Source: Bradyrhizobium sp. LMTR 3 | GTDB lineage: Bacteria; Pseudomonadota; Alphaproteobacteria; Rhizobiales; Xanthobacteraceae | Direction of reading: 5' to 3' | Assembly (NCBI RefSeq): GCF_001693485.1 | Contig: NZ_MAXC01000002.1 | Coordinates: 186,001 to 250,000, forward strand | DNA length: 64,000 nt | Shown: positions 26,157 to 35,383 of the stretch, piece by piece | How positions within the stretch are numbered: position 1 is the first letter of the stretch | Layout: each line of letters begins with the position of its first letter | The notes under the pieces: generated by a model | Database searches by the model: none | Seen by the model: only the letters and a program-made list of their open reading frames with translations | Told to the model about the DNA's origin: nothing | Program-made: the position numbers and the translations under genes

Positions 26157-29100
26157 CTACCTCTTCTTCCACCCGCCCCGATGCCCAGGCGCACCTCCGC
26201 TCGAACGCGGCGCCGGCCCGAACTCCGGCCCGGACTGCCGCGAATCCGTTGGCTGGAAGATTTTGCTGCCGCTGCCGATCTCGGGCTTGCGCGGTTTGGC
26301 GCCGCTGGGGCGGTAGGGCAAGGATTCCGGGCCGTGCATTTCGTCGAGGTGGGGTTTGTGGATTTTGGAGGTGCTGGCACCGCCTTGTGGAGAGAACCCC
26401 TCACCCCGCCCCTCTCCCCGTGAAGGACGGGGAGAGGGAGAAGAACCGCGGCTGGCTTTGAGGGCTGACTGCACGCCTTTCTTTTTCATGGCGCTGACGG
26501 GGAGGTTCGCGGCCTCGCCGTATTTCCGTGTACCCGCATAAGCGCCAGCCTTGCCCTGCACGGCGCGCTGTTTGGCGGTGGGGTCGTCGACCACGGCCAT
26601 TTCCGTCGCGCGGAGGCGCTTGACTTCGTCGCGCAGTCTCGCCGCTTCCTCGAAGTTCAGATCGGCGGCGGCTTCGCGCATGCGGGTTTCGAGGTCGTTG
26701 AGCACGGCCTCGAAATTGTGGCCGATCGAGATGACGTCGTCCGCCATGCCGCCGTCGCCGATCTCGACCAGCACGTGGTCGCGCTCGTAGACGGAGTTGA
26801 GGATGTCGCCGATCGATTTCTTCACGCTCTCCGGCGTGATGCCGTTGGCGGTGTTGTATTCGACCTGCTTTTCGCGGCGGCGGTTGGTTTCGGCGATGGC
26901 GCGTTCCATCGAGCCGGTCATCTGGTCGGCGTAGAGGATCACCTTGCCGTCGACATTGCGCGCGGCGCGGCCGATGGTCTGGATCAGCGAGGTCTCGCTG
27001 CGCAAAAAGCCTTCCTTGTCGGCGTCGAGGATCGCGACCAGCGCGCATTCGGGAATGTCGAGGCCCTCGCGCAACAAATTGATGCCGACCAGCGCGTCGA
27101 ACGCGCCGAGACGCAAGTCTCTGATAATCTCGATACGCTCAATCGTGTCGATATCAGAGTGCATGTAGCGCACGCGAATGCCCTGCTCGTGCAGATATTC
27201 GGTGAGGTCTTCCGCCATGCGCTTTGTGAGTACCGTGATCAGCGAGCGATAACCCGCGGCAGCGGTGGCGCGGACTTCGCCGACGAGATCGTCGACCTGC
27301 GTGCGCGCCGGACGAATGTCGACCGGCGGATCGATCAAGCCCGTGGGACGGATCACCTGCTCGACGAATACGCCGCCGCTTTCGTTCAGCTCCCAGCCGC
27401 CGGGCGTCGCCGACACCGCGACCGATTGCGGGCGCATCATGTCCCATTCCTCGAACCGCAGCGGGCGGTTGTCCATGCAGGAGGGCAGCCGAAAACCATA
27501 TTCGGCGAGCGTCGCCTTGCGCCGGAAGTCGCCGCGGAACATGCCGCCGATCTGCGGCACGGTGACGTGGCTTTCGTCGGCGAACACCAGCGCGTTGTCG
27601 GGCACGTATTCGAACAGCGTCGGCGGCGGCTCGCCAGGGCGGCGCCCGGTGAGGTAGCGCGAATAGTTCTCGATGCCGGCGCAGCTTCCGGTCGCTTCCA
27701 TCATTTCGAGGTCGAAGGTGGTGCGCTGCTCCAGCCGCTGCGCTTCCAGGAGACGCCCCTGGTTGTTGAGCTCGTCGAGCCGCAGCTTCAGCTCGGACTT
27801 GATCGACTTGATCGCCTGCACCAGCGTCGGCCGCGGCGTCACATAGTGCGAGTTGGCGTAGATCTTGATGAATTCGAGATCGTCCTGCTTGTGGCCGGTG
27901 AGCGGATCGAACTCCTCGATATTTTCGACGGTGTCGCCGAACAGGTTCACGCGCCAGGCGCGGTCCTCGTAGTGCGCCGGGAAGATGTCGATGACGTCGC
28001 CGCGCACGCGAAAGGTGCCGCGGGTGAAATCGGCCTGCGTGCGCTTGTATTGCAGCGCGACGAGGTCGGCGATCAACTGCCGCTGGTCGATGCGCTCGCC
28101 CTTCTTCAGCGCAAAGGTCATCGCGGTGTAGGTTTCGACCGAGCCGATACCGTAGATGCACGACACGGACGCCACGATGATGACGTCGTCGCGCTCCAGC
28201 AGCGCGCGCGTCGCCGAATGGCGCATGCGGTCGATCTGTTCGTTGATGGACGAGTCCTTTTCGATGTAGGTGTCGGTGCGCGGGACGTAAGCCTCGGGCT
28301 GGTAGTAGTCGTAGTAGGAGACGAAGTACTCGACCGCGTTGTCGGGGAAAAAGTTCTTGAACTCGCCATAGAGCTGCGCGGCCAGCGTCTTGTTCGGCGC
28401 GAGAATCAGGGCCGGGCGCTGCGTCGCCTCGATCACCTTGGCCATGGTGTAGGTTTTTCCGGAGCCGGTGACGCCGAGCAGCACCTGGGTGCGGTCGTTG
28501 CGGCTGATGCCCTCGACCAGTTCGGCGATCGCGGTCGGCTGGTCGCCCTTCGGCTGGTATTCGGATTTGATCTCGAAACGCACGCCGCCTTCGGATTTCT
28601 CCGGGCGCGGCGGCCGGTGCGGCGTCCAGACCTTGAGCTGGCCGTTATCGCCGCGAAATTCGGGACGGCCATCGCGGATCAGGCTCTCCAGCGCATCGGC
28701 AGTGGCTTTGACGCCGAGCGCTTCCATCTTGTTGCGCGGCGGGCGCGCGAGCGCTTCCTCGTCGTCTTCCGCGGTCGGCAGGCCGAGTTGGCGCGCGAGC
28801 TCAGGATCGAGGGTCGGGATGGTGGCCGCGGTGCCGTAGTTGGCTTGGGGGGATTCGTCGAGTTCTGAATTTGCGGAGGCACCCCCACCCCGACCCTCCC
28901 CCGCACGCGGGAGAGGGGGCGCTGGTGGCGCGTTCACGGAATCATTCTCGCCGCTTGTATCTGGCGCTTGACGCCTGGAGCCCTCTCCCGCTTGCGGGGG
29001 AGGGTTGGGTGGGGGTGCCTCCACGAGTCGCGGCCGCGCCGTATCGCGCTTCGCAACTTGTGAACTCGTTCCCTTGGTCGACGCGCGCGCGCGATGCGCG

Positions 29101-29306
29101 GCGGCCTCGCCGCCGGCGCGGCGGTCCCAGGAATTGTCCGGCGGCGGCTGCAGGCCGGTGCCCGAGCCCATGCCGGCATCGCCGCGGTTGATGGCGGGAT
29201 TGAGCAGTTCCGCCAGCGCCGGTCCGATTGGTTGCACCTCGGGCCGGTGCGCCTTGGATTTCGGGGTTTTGCCTGATTTTCGGGGAGCGTCTGGTTTCTT
29301 CGCCAT
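26157..29306 (-). CDS. uvrB: UvrABC system protein B, with long N- and C-terminal extensions
   Basis: A 1049-residue UvrB; ordinary UvrB is about 670-720. The core starts near residue 243 ([18 protein letters not shown]) with Walker A GVTGSGKT (278-285), the beta-hairpin [18 protein letters not shown], motif [15 protein letters not shown], helicase motifs through [10 protein letters not shown] and QTIGRAARN, and the UVR domain [17 protein letters not shown] that contacts UvrA/UvrC. It verifies DNA damage after UvrA loading and positions UvrC. The first 240 residues are low-complexity and include a 49-codon repeat-derived block; the C-terminal tail also contains a repeat-derived GEGRGEG segment. 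ATG 29306 is chosen; 29396 would add 30 unrelated residues. Confidence 0.95.
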   Translation of the reverse strand: MAKKPDAPRKSGKTPKSKAHRPEVQPIGPALAELLNPAINRGDAGMGSGTGLQPPPDNSWDRRAGGEAAAHRARASTKGTSSQVAKRDTARPRLVEAPPPNPPPQAGEGSRRQAPDTSGENDSVNAPPAPPLPRAGEGRGGGASANSELDESPQANYGTAATIPTLDPELARQLGLPTAEDDEEALARPPRNKMEALGVKATADALESLIRDGRPEFRGDNGQLKVWTPHRPPRPEKSEGGVRFEIKSEYQPKGDQPTAIAELVEGISRNDRTQVLLGVTGSGKTYTMAKVIEATQRPALILAPNKTLAAQLYGEFKNFFPDNAVEYFVSYYDYYQPEAYVPRTDTYIEKDSSINEQIDRMRHSATRALLERDDVIIVASVSCIYGIGSVETYTAMTFALKKGERIDQRQLIADLVALQYKRTQADFTRGTFRVRGDVIDIFPAHYEDRAWRVNLFGDTVENIEEFDPLTGHKQDDLEFIKIYANSHYVTPRPTLVQAIKSIKSELKLRLDELNNQGRLLEAQRLEQRTTFDLEMMEATGSCAGIENYSRYLTGRRPGEPPPTLFEYVPDNALVFADESHVTVPQIGGMFRGDFRRKATLAEYGFRLPSCMDNRPLRFEEWDMMRPQSVAVSATPGGWELNESGGVFVEQVIRPTGLIDPPVDIRPARTQVDDLVGEVRATAAAGYRSLITVLTKRMAEDLTEYLHEQGIRVRYMHSDIDTIERIEIIRDLRLGAFDALVGINLLREGLDIPECALVAILDADKEGFLRSETSLIQTIGRAARNVDGKVILYADQMTGSMERAIAETNRRREKQVEYNTANGITPESVKKSIGDILNSVYERDHVLVEIGDGGMADDVISIGHNFEAVLNDLETRMREAAADLNFEEAARLRDEVKRLRATEMAVVDDPTAKQRAVQGKAGAYAGTRKYGEAANLPVSAMKKKGVQSALKASRGSSPSPRPSRGEGRGEGFSPQGGASTSKIHKPHLDEMHGPESLPYRPSGAKPRKPEIGSGSKIFQPTDSRQSGPEFGPAPRSSGGAPGHRGGWKKR
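26395..26450. repeat. Palindromic repeat inside the 3' part of uvrB
   Basis: An 11-bp perfect stem, CCTCTCCCCGT at 26411-26421 and ACGGGGAGAGG at 26427-26437, lies within the coding region and is translated as [12 protein letters not shown] on the uvrB strand. This is the sequence type of free-standing intergenic repeats in this genus. Confidence 0.75.
28876..29022. repeat. 147-bp inverted-repeat element inserted in frame in uvrB
   Basis: GGAGGCACCCCCA at 28876-28888 and its exact reverse complement at 29010-29022 bound a block with further CCCTCTCCCG/CGGGAGAGGG palindromes. Its length is 147 bases, exactly 49 codons, and it is translated as a proline/glycine-rich linker ([15 protein letters not shown]) in the UvrB N-terminal extension. 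Confidence 0.85.
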
Positions 29307-29423
29307 GCGGCGAATATGGGACGAGTCAGCCGGTGAGAAAAGGGCAAATGGCCCGCGCGAAAGCGCGCGCTTCCGCCTGTCAGCAGATGTCAGCAAGACC
29401 GCAATCGGGAACCGTCGCGCGCC

Positions 29424-29651
29424 TCAGGCGCGAAGATCGCCATTATCCGCTCTGGCCGGCGCCGCCTTGACGATATCCAGATGAATCCCGCCGCAGCGCG
29501 TGCATCGCATGGTCCAGTACTCGGCACCGGCGCGGCCGGGAATGATACGCAAGACCGCGAGCGCGGCCGAGCAATCCGGGCAGGTGGACAACACCGGCGT
29601 CGCCTGCAGGGTCTGTTCGGGAATGGGTATCGAGTTTCGGCCGGCCGGCAC
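29424..29651 (-). CDS. Small zinc-ribbon protein (75 residues)
   Basis: From the GTG at 29651 the frame encodes 75 residues with two CxxC pairs, STCPDCSAA and MRCTRCGGI, about 20 residues apart, a zinc-ribbon arrangement. Between them lies VLRIIPGRAGAEYWTMR. The start is two bases after the stop of the 70-residue gene upstream, so the two are co-transcribed. No family with known function is recognised. Confidence 0.65.
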   Translation of the reverse strand: MPAGRNSIPIPEQTLQATPVLSTCPDCSAALAVLRIIPGRAGAEYWTMRCTRCGGIHLDIVKAAPARADNGDLRA

Positions 29652-29653
29652 GC

Positions 29654-29866
29654 TTACCGATTCGCGAACCGCGGCATGAAGCGATCGATATGGGCTTTCG
29701 CATCCGCGATCGCCGCTTCCGGATCCGACCAGGCGAAGCCGACCTCGAGCGTCGGAAACGCCATGCCATCGATCACCACGGGCTCCTGGTCGGCCCGTTG
29801 AATCCTGGCGTGCCATAGCCCTCTCCCTGCTTCGAACGACTGAATTTCAAAGCCACCATAGATCAT
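29654..29866 (-). CDS. Hypothetical protein (70 residues)
   Basis: A 70-residue protein, MIYGGFEIQSFEAGRGLWHA at the start, then EPVVIDGMAFPTLEVG and a helix PEAAIADAKAHIDRF. The mix of short strands and a terminal helix suggests a small alpha/beta fold. It immediately precedes the zinc-ribbon gene at 29651 in the same operon. Not recognised further. Confidence 0.6.
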   Translation of the reverse strand: MIYGGFEIQSFEAGRGLWHARIQRADQEPVVIDGMAFPTLEVGFAWSDPEAAIADAKAHIDRFMPRFANR

Positions 29867-29970
29867 GGCGCGTCCCCCGGAATTGCGCATGGCGCGAGCA
29901 GAGCACGGCGCGGCGGGGGCAGATGTGAAGGGGTTCACATGTCGCGGAGGTTTTTTCAGCAGAAGAAACT

Positions 29971-30109
29971 GTCATCGACCGCCAACGGGTCGCGCGAATG
30001 CGCGCCCGATGACAGGCTCCGGCGGGCGATCCAGTATTCCAGAGCCCTTGAGGTCTAGTCATTGCTGCCGCGGCGTACTGGATACCCCGCTTTCGCGGGG
30101 TATGACGAC
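29971..30109. repeat. Composite palindromic repeats
   Basis: Contains CGGGTCGCGCGAATGCGCGC followed by CCGATGACAGGCTCCG, also found at 50944-51129, and then ATACCCCGCTTTCGCGGGGTAT, a perfect hairpin next to the 3' end of the monooxygenase gene where it could terminate transcription. Confidence 0.7.
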
Positions 30110-30143
30110 GTGTTTGGATTTGCGAGCACCGAGGAACGAAAAA

Positions 30144-31364
30144 TCACCGCCGCGCCAGAATATGATCCGCGAGCACCACGGCATCGTCGCCGACGCCTGA
30201 CAGGAACGAGGAGTTCATCTTCGACAGCCATTGCAGGCCGAGGAAGTACAGGCCTGATACGGCCGAGATGCCGTTGCGGTGAACCGCTTCGCCGCGGGCG
30301 TCGAGGACCGGGATATCGATCCAGCCGAAATCGACGCCGTAGCCGGTCGCCCAGATGATCGAAGAGATGCCCTCCGCGGCGAGGTCGAGTCGCGCTTGCG
30401 GCGCGGTCACGCAAGGAGGGTCGGGAAGCGTCGCGCGGGCGCCGGGTTCTTCCGGCAGCTCGAGGCGGCGCCGTTTGACATATTCATCGACGGTGTCGAG
30501 GAAGGTGGTGAAGGCGATGTCGCCGTCGCCAAGGCTTTTGTCGAGGCTAGGTGCGATGTCGAGCACGCCGCCATCGGCAGCGTCGAGACGTCCGAGCAAA
30601 ATCATGCCGCGGGCGGCGAAGTCGCGGAAATCGATGCTGCGGCCGCCATAGGCGCCCGAAATCACCGGGCCGAGGCGCGCTTGCCCGCGCTCCTCCGGGG
30701 TGATCTGGTCGAACTGCATTTCGGCGAGCCACCAGATCAGATCGCGGCTGCGGTAGCGGCGCGGCAGGCGGCGGTGCCGTCCGACCGAGAGATAGACGCG
30801 CCGGCCGGCCTGCAGCAACTCCTCGGCGATCTGCGCGCCGGACGCGCCGGCGCCGGCCACCAGCACCGCGCCCGGCGGAAGCTGTTCGGGATTCTTGTAG
30901 TCGGCGGCACACACCTGAAACACCGGATGATCGCGCAACAGGTCCGGGATGACGCTGCGCTGATAGGGTCCGGTGGCGACGACGACATTGTCAGCTTCGA
31001 TCGTGCCGTCCGTGGTCTCGGCGATAAAGCGCCCGCCGTCGCGCTGCGACAGCCGCGTCACCGCGACACCGCAGCGGATCGGCGGCGCGACGAAATCCGC
31101 ATAGGCCTCGATGAATTTGATGATGGTGGCCGTATCCGAAAACCCATCCGGATCGCTGTGCGGAAACGGAAAGTCCGGCAGCCGCACCGACCAGTTCGGA
31201 AACTGGAATATCAATCCGTCCCAGCGTTCGCTGCGCCAGCGCTCGGCGATCCGGTGGCGCTCGAGCACCAGATGCGACAGTCCGCGCTGCTTGAGGCGGT
31301 GGCTCATCACGAGGCCGGCCTGGCCGCCGCCGATCACCAGCGTTTCGATCTTCTCATCCGGCAT
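30144..31364 (-). CDS. Flavin-dependent monooxygenase (FMO/YUCCA-like)
   Basis: A 406-residue FAD/NADPH oxidoreductase. The first Rossmann site is VIGGGQAGLVMSHRLK (FAD), the second AGAGASGAQIAEELLQ (NADPH), and the ATG motif appears as IIWATGYGVDF. The group includes class B flavin monooxygenases that oxygenate nitrogen or sulfur atoms or ketones. The usual histidine in the FMO fingerprint is not obvious (FQVCAADYKN). It overlaps the upstream LysR gene by 11 bp, implying co-transcription and perhaps autoregulated expression. Confidence 0.87.
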   Translation of the reverse strand: MPDEKIETLVIGGGQAGLVMSHRLKQRGLSHLVLERHRIAERWRSERWDGLIFQFPNWSVRLPDFPFPHSDPDGFSDTATIIKFIEAYADFVAPPIRCGVAVTRLSQRDGGRFIAETTDGTIEADNVVVATGPYQRSVIPDLLRDHPVFQVCAADYKNPEQLPPGAVLVAGAGASGAQIAEELLQAGRRVYLSVGRHRRLPRRYRSRDLIWWLAEMQFDQITPEERGQARLGPVISGAYGGRSIDFRDFAARGMILLGRLDAADGGVLDIAPSLDKSLGDGDIAFTTFLDTVDEYVKRRRLELPEEPGARATLPDPPCVTAPQARLDLAAEGISSIIWATGYGVDFGWIDIPVLDARGEAVHRNGISAVSGLYFLGLQWLSKMNSSFLSGVGDDAVVLADHILARR

Positions 31365-32259
31365 GTCTGTGGCCCCTGCGGCGCGTGGCGGGCTCCGCTG
31401 CCGCGCGAACGATCCAGCGCCGGAACGCGGCGAAATCGCGCTGCCCGGTGCTGAAGCCGCGATAAACCAGATACCAGCGCATGCCTTTCGGCACACTTAA
31501 CGCAAACGGCGCGACCAGCCGGCCGGCCGCGATGTCGTCGTCGATATAGGGGCGGATGCCCATGGCGATGCCGAGGCCGTCGACGGCGGCCTGCAGCGCC
31601 TGGCCGTAAAACTCGAATTCCGGTCCGCGGGCGCTGATGCGGGCGGTGCCGGCGGCCTCGAGCCATGACGGCCAGTCGTCGGGCGAATGCGCCACCCGCA
31701 GCAGCGTCGGCCCCTTCAGGTCGCCGGGACGTTTGAGCGCGTTAGCAAGGCGCGGCGCGCAGACCGGAAGCAGATCGGCGGCAAACAACGGCTCGGCGAT
31801 CAGGCCGGGCCATTCGCCGTCGCCGAGCTTGATGCCGCAGCTCCAGTCCTCGCCGAACGGCACGGCGGCGCCGCCGGTGGTGATACGGACGTCAATATCG
31901 GGCTCCTCTTTCCGGAAATCCGCCAGCCGCGGGATCAGCCATTTCATCGCAAAAGTCGGCCCGACGCCGATGGTCAGCACGCGAACGCTTGCGGGCGCCG
32001 TCACCTGCGCGGTCAGGCTCGCCAGCGCGTCGAAGATCGGCGTCAGCCCGTTCTGATAGGCGCGCCCCGCCGCCGTGGTGATGAGGCGGTTGGCCTTGCG
32101 CTCGAACAGCGCCACGCCCAGCCGCTCTTCCAACAGATGCACCATCCGGCTGACGGCGGCGGCCGAAACGTTGAGCTCGGTCCCGGCGGCGGCGAAGCTG
32201 CCGGTGCGCGCTGCCGCTTCGAACGCCTTGATGCCGTTGAGAAAGAGCAGCCGCCGCAC
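31354..32259 (-). CDS. LysR-type transcriptional regulator (GcvA-like)
   Basis: A 301-residue LTTR. The winged helix-turn-helix covers FLNGIKAFEAAARTGSFAAA followed by ELNVSAAAVSRMVHLLEERLG and FERKANRLITTAAGRAY. The effector domain contains VLTIGVGPTFAMKWLIPRL and the D in FGEDWSCGIKLGDGEW. The opening LNGIKAFEAAAR is typical of the GcvA subgroup. Start is the GTG at 32259 with GAGGG upstream. It is divergent from a TauE exporter gene 90 bp away and overlaps the monooxygenase gene, so both are candidate targets. Confidence 0.9.
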   Translation of the reverse strand: MRRLLFLNGIKAFEAAARTGSFAAAGTELNVSAAAVSRMVHLLEERLGVALFERKANRLITTAAGRAYQNGLTPIFDALASLTAQVTAPASVRVLTIGVGPTFAMKWLIPRLADFRKEEPDIDVRITTGGAAVPFGEDWSCGIKLGDGEWPGLIAEPLFAADLLPVCAPRLANALKRPGDLKGPTLLRVAHSPDDWPSWLEAAGTARISARGPEFEFYGQALQAAVDGLGIAMGIRPYIDDDIAAGRLVAPFALSVPKGMRWYLVYRGFSTGQRDFAAFRRWIVRAAAEPATRRRGHRHAG

Positions 32260-32349
32260 ATGACCCTCAGGAAAACTGATGCCAGAGCAAGATAACTCGG
32301 TTTGCGTAGCTGCGACAAGCGAGGCACAAGGGAAGAAGGAGATTCCCCA

Positions 32350-33111
32350 ATGACGCCGCTGATGATCGCAGCCCTCGGTGCGTTGATGGTCGCGACGGCC
32401 TTCCTGTCCGGCCTGTTCGGCATGGCCGGCGGGATGATCCTGATCGGCGTGCTGTTGATGCTGATGCCGCTGCCCACCGCCATGGTGCTGCACGCGATCA
32501 CGCAGATGGCCTCCAATGGCTGGCGCGCATTTCTGTGGCGGGCGCATATCCGCTGGCGGCCGGTGTTCGTCTATCTGATCGGCTGCGCGCTGGCGCTCGG
32601 TCTCTGGTCGCTCACCCGCTACGTGCCGGACAAGCCCATTGCCTTGCTGCTGCTCGGGGCCACGCCGTTCATGGCGCGGCTGATGCCGAAGAATCTCAAG
32701 CCGAACCCGGACAGCATCTGGCAGGGCTCGTTCTACGGCTTCATCTGCATGGGGCTGATGCTGATGACCGGCGTCTCCGGCCCGTTGATGGACACGTTCT
32801 TTCTCGGCGGCAATTTTGACCGCCGCGAAGTGGTCGCCACCAAGGCAACCTGCCAGGTCGCCAGCCATCTCACCAAGCTGATCTATTTCGGCGGCATCAT
32901 CGATCAGGCCGCGACGCTCGATCCCGTGCTGGCTGCAGTTGCGATCGCGGCCTCGATGCTCGGCACCACACTGGCACGGCGCATCCTGGAAGCGATGAGC
33001 GACGCGCAGTTTCGTACCTGGGCCAACCGGCTGATTACGACGGTGGCCGGCTATTACATTCTCTACGGAAGCTGGCTGCTGCTGGTTCACGGTTCGGTTG
33101 CTTCCTTCTGA
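32350..33111 (+). CDS. TauE/SafE family sulfite/organosulfonate exporter-like protein
   Basis: A 253-residue membrane protein with seven to eight hydrophobic segments. The repeat signature FLSGLFGMAGGMILIG sits near the N-terminus and the second half contains GVSGPLMDTFFLGGNFDRREVVATKA. Members export sulfite, sulfoacetate or related anions. AAGGAG precedes ATG 32350. It lies divergently from the LysR gene, which probably controls it. Together with the monooxygenase this might be an organosulfur module, but that is speculation. Confidence 0.87.
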   Translation: MTPLMIAALGALMVATAFLSGLFGMAGGMILIGVLLMLMPLPTAMVLHAITQMASNGWRAFLWRAHIRWRPVFVYLIGCALALGLWSLTRYVPDKPIALLLLGATPFMARLMPKNLKPNPDSIWQGSFYGFICMGLMLMTGVSGPLMDTFFLGGNFDRREVVATKATCQVASHLTKLIYFGGIIDQAATLDPVLAAVAIAASMLGTTLARRILEAMSDAQFRTWANRLITTVAGYYILYGSWLLLVHGSVASF

Positions 33112-33124
33112 AGGGAGAGGGCTG

Positions 33125-33373
33125 ATGTCGGATGCTGCAGATCCACTGGTGCTCGACTTCGTCGAATGGGTCGCCCGCGAGCCGCGGAATTACGCAGAAG
33201 TGGTCGCGACCTGGCGGACCTCCTGTCCGCGCCTGACGATCTGGGAAGACGCTTCCGATCGCGGCTACGTCGTGCGCGAAACCATCGCCGGAACCGGGCT
33301 GATGGTGACCGTCACCGCATCGGGCGAAAAGCTGCTGCGCGAGCACGGCCGCATCGGCGTGCCGCAACGCTGA
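33125..33373 (+). CDS. Small hypothetical protein (82 residues)
   Basis: An 82-residue protein that begins 13 bp after the TauE stop with GGAGAGGG upstream. Sequence such as FVEWVAREPRNYAEVVATWR, CPRLTIWEDASDRGYV and VTVTASGEKLLREHG reads as a small winged-helix-like domain (helices followed by a strand hairpin). It is a common genus-level hypothetical; no experimental role is known to me. Probably co-transcribed with the exporter gene. Confidence 0.7.
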   Translation: MSDAADPLVLDFVEWVAREPRNYAEVVATWRTSCPRLTIWEDASDRGYVVRETIAGTGLMVTVTASGEKLLREHGRIGVPQR

Positions 33374-33442
33374 TCCCGCGTCGCGACCGACAGCAATGAC
33401 GGAGAGCTTGCGCGGTGGCTGCTGTTCGCACAGAATAGCGCC

Positions 33443-34135
33443 ATGTCCCTCAAACTCTACGAACTCGTCGGTACCGATCCATCCCGTCCGTTCAGCCCAT
33501 TCTGCTGGCGAACGCGGATGGCGCTGGCGCATAAGGGGCTGTCGGCGGAGACGATTCCCTGGTGCTTCACCGAGAAAAGCGCGATCGCGCCGCATGGCTC
33601 GGAAAAGGTGCCGGTGCTGCTCGACGGCGACAGCGCGGTCGTCGATTCCTGGACCATCGCCAACTATCTCGAAGACAAATATCCGGACCGGCCGTCGCTG
33701 TTCGGCGGCGAGGGCGGCCGGCCCATGGCGCGGATGCTGAACTGGTGGGGCGACGGCGTGATCGGCAGCATGTTTCCGCTCATCATCGCCGACATCCCGC
33801 TCCACCTGAAGCCGGAGGACGCCGCTTACTTCCGTCGGACGCGCGAGGCGCGGTTCGGCAGGAAGCTGGAAGACATCATGGCGAACCGCGACGAGGCGGT
33901 CGAAGGTTTTCGCAAAAGCCTCGACCCGCAGCGGCTGACATTGCGGACGCAGCCGTACCTCGGCGGCACGGCGGCGAACTATGCGGATCATATCGTGTTC
34001 GGCGCATTCCAGTGGGCGCGCGTGGTCAGCCCGTTCAAGCTGCTGATGGAGGACGATCCGGTCTATGCCTGGCGCGAGCGGCTGCTCGACGCGTTCGATG
34101 GGCTCGCGCGCAAATCGCCGAGCTATCACGGCTAA
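33443..34135 (+). CDS. Glutathione S-transferase family protein
   Basis: A 230-residue GST-like protein. The N-terminal thioredoxin fold contains RPFSPFCWRTRMALAHKGL and EKVPVLLDGDSAVVDSWTIANYLEDKYP, covering the glutathione site with cis-proline and the SDT-type residues. The C-terminal helical domain includes AANYADHIVFGAFQWARVV. It differs clearly from the GST at 14343. Substrate unknown. Confidence 0.87.
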   Translation: MSLKLYELVGTDPSRPFSPFCWRTRMALAHKGLSAETIPWCFTEKSAIAPHGSEKVPVLLDGDSAVVDSWTIANYLEDKYPDRPSLFGGEGGRPMARMLNWWGDGVIGSMFPLIIADIPLHLKPEDAAYFRRTREARFGRKLEDIMANRDEAVEGFRKSLDPQRLTLRTQPYLGGTAANYADHIVFGAFQWARVVSPFKLLMEDDPVYAWRERLLDAFDGLARKSPSYHG

Positions 34136-34160
34136 CGCAGGCGGAGCGAGCACGGCATTG

Positions 34161-35009
34161 TCACGGCTGCGGGCCGGACAGGTTCATTTCGCGCTCGGCC
34201 CGAAAAACGTTGCTGTGCAGGTTTGCTATCCATTGCCGTCCACTCGATGTGACATTGAGATAGCGTATTGCCGTCTGGATTTGTGGAGCGACGTTGTTCC
34301 AATAGAACTGCGGATATTTGTAAACGACGTCTGCCGGCGTCTCGTAGCCGAGCGTTTTGTTCATGCCGACTTCTTCAAATTCGTAGAACAGGGCATTGGC
34401 TTTTTTCAGGTAGTTGGGGTCGCCGAGCTGCCCGATGAGGTCGGCCGCGCGCAGCAACAGGCCTTCTTCTTCGATTAGCTCGTCGTTTGACGATGAAGCA
34501 ACATAGGGAAACCGCGTATACTCGATCGCCCTGGCTATCCGGCTCGCATCAACTTCCTCGGCGGTGTCGAGCCGCTCGAACACGAACAGCTTCGAGCGGT
34601 CGACATGGTAGGCTCCCAGCGCAGCGTCGGATGAACCTCGCGCCAGGCGGATGGTGCGGCCGCTGAGATCTGCGACATAGGACTCCCCGTCATCGCCCTG
34701 GACAATTCCACGAACGTAGCCGATGTCGTGGCTGAGGCACGCCAGTATGAAATTGGCGTAATCGTCCGCCGTCGTGTGCCGTAGCATCGACCGGCCCATG
34801 AGGATGTCGTGCCCGGCAAGGGTCACGAGCATGGTGTGTTCGACGTTGTGATACAGGGCGTCGCTGTTACCGATGCATTCCAATGTGAGCCTGGCTGCAT
34901 AGGGGAGAAATTCAGCCAGCCGGGCTTGGGAGGAGCCAAACCTGCTTCTGGTATCCGAAGCCAGAAATGATCCCAGGGCTTGCGCCACCAGTTCCGGGAT
35001 TGTGATCAT
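34161..35009 (-). CDS. HD-domain phosphohydrolase
   Basis: A 282-residue protein with the metal-binding pattern of HD/PDEase enzymes: YHNVEHTMLV (53-62), the HD pair in CLSHDIGYVRG (94-95), and a later aspartate in LLLRAADLIGQLG. The HNxxH element recalls cyclic-nucleotide phosphodiesterases, but no regulatory domain is present and the substrate is unknown. The start is uncertain: ATG 35009 or ATG 35027, neither with a strong ribosome-binding site. Confidence 0.78.
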   Translation of the reverse strand: MITIPELVAQALGSFLASDTRSRFGSSQARLAEFLPYAARLTLECIGNSDALYHNVEHTMLVTLAGHDILMGRSMLRHTTADDYANFILACLSHDIGYVRGIVQGDDGESYVADLSGRTIRLARGSSDAALGAYHVDRSKLFVFERLDTAEEVDASRIARAIEYTRFPYVASSSNDELIEEEGLLLRAADLIGQLGDPNYLKKANALFYEFEEVGMNKTLGYETPADVVYKYPQFYWNNVAPQIQTAIRYLNVTSSGRQWIANLHSNVFRAEREMNLSGPQP

Positions 35010-35383
35010 GTGAGCACCGCGTCTCATGTGCGACGTCGCCGCTCGCAGCATAACACATTGCCGTTCTTTCCGGTGGCAAATGTCTGCTCTCGCCACCGGC
35101 AGACGCGACCCAATCTGTATCAGGTGCACTGCACTCAAAGCGCCCGTTGATCGGTTGAGAGCCGGCGCTCCTCGGCGCGCCTCTTTCCGGATAGCCGGCC
35201 AGGAGGCTTTGCCTCGCTTGGGAATGATTGACGTTTCCCGAGACAAGCTACCAGGCAATGATTGCCGGAGCGTCCGCGCAATCGCCGAGGCTGTAAATTA
35301 GTTCTATCCAATAACGATGTTAGCCGTGACGTAAAATGAAGGCGTAAGCTGATCTCCTTGGTGGCCGTTAGGGGAGACGCGTC
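35010..35383. other. Intergenic region without a supported gene
   Basis: A plus-strand open frame (35026-35301, ending RSVRAIAEAVN) has no ribosome-binding site or recognisable domain and overlaps the HD gene start. It could be a decayed gene end. Otherwise only promoter sequence for the flanking genes is expected. Confidence 0.4.

Noticed and set aside
26718..28868. A 716-codon open frame antisense to uvrB
   Set aside because: It is a GC-skew shadow of uvrB with no ribosome-binding site, no family resemblance and biased composition.
29307..29423. Search for a LexA box (GAAC-N7-GAAC or GTTC-N7-GTTC) before uvrB
   Set aside because: Only single half-sites were found in the 117 bp upstream of the chosen start.
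31354..33090. A 578-codon frame covering the LysR gene and beyond
   Set aside because: The first half is the shadow of the TauE gene; the LysR fold begins at GTG 32259.
35026..35301. A possible 91-residue protein ending RSVRAIAEAVN
   Set aside because: No ribosome-binding site, overlaps the start of the HD-domain gene, and no recognisable family; at most a decayed gene end.
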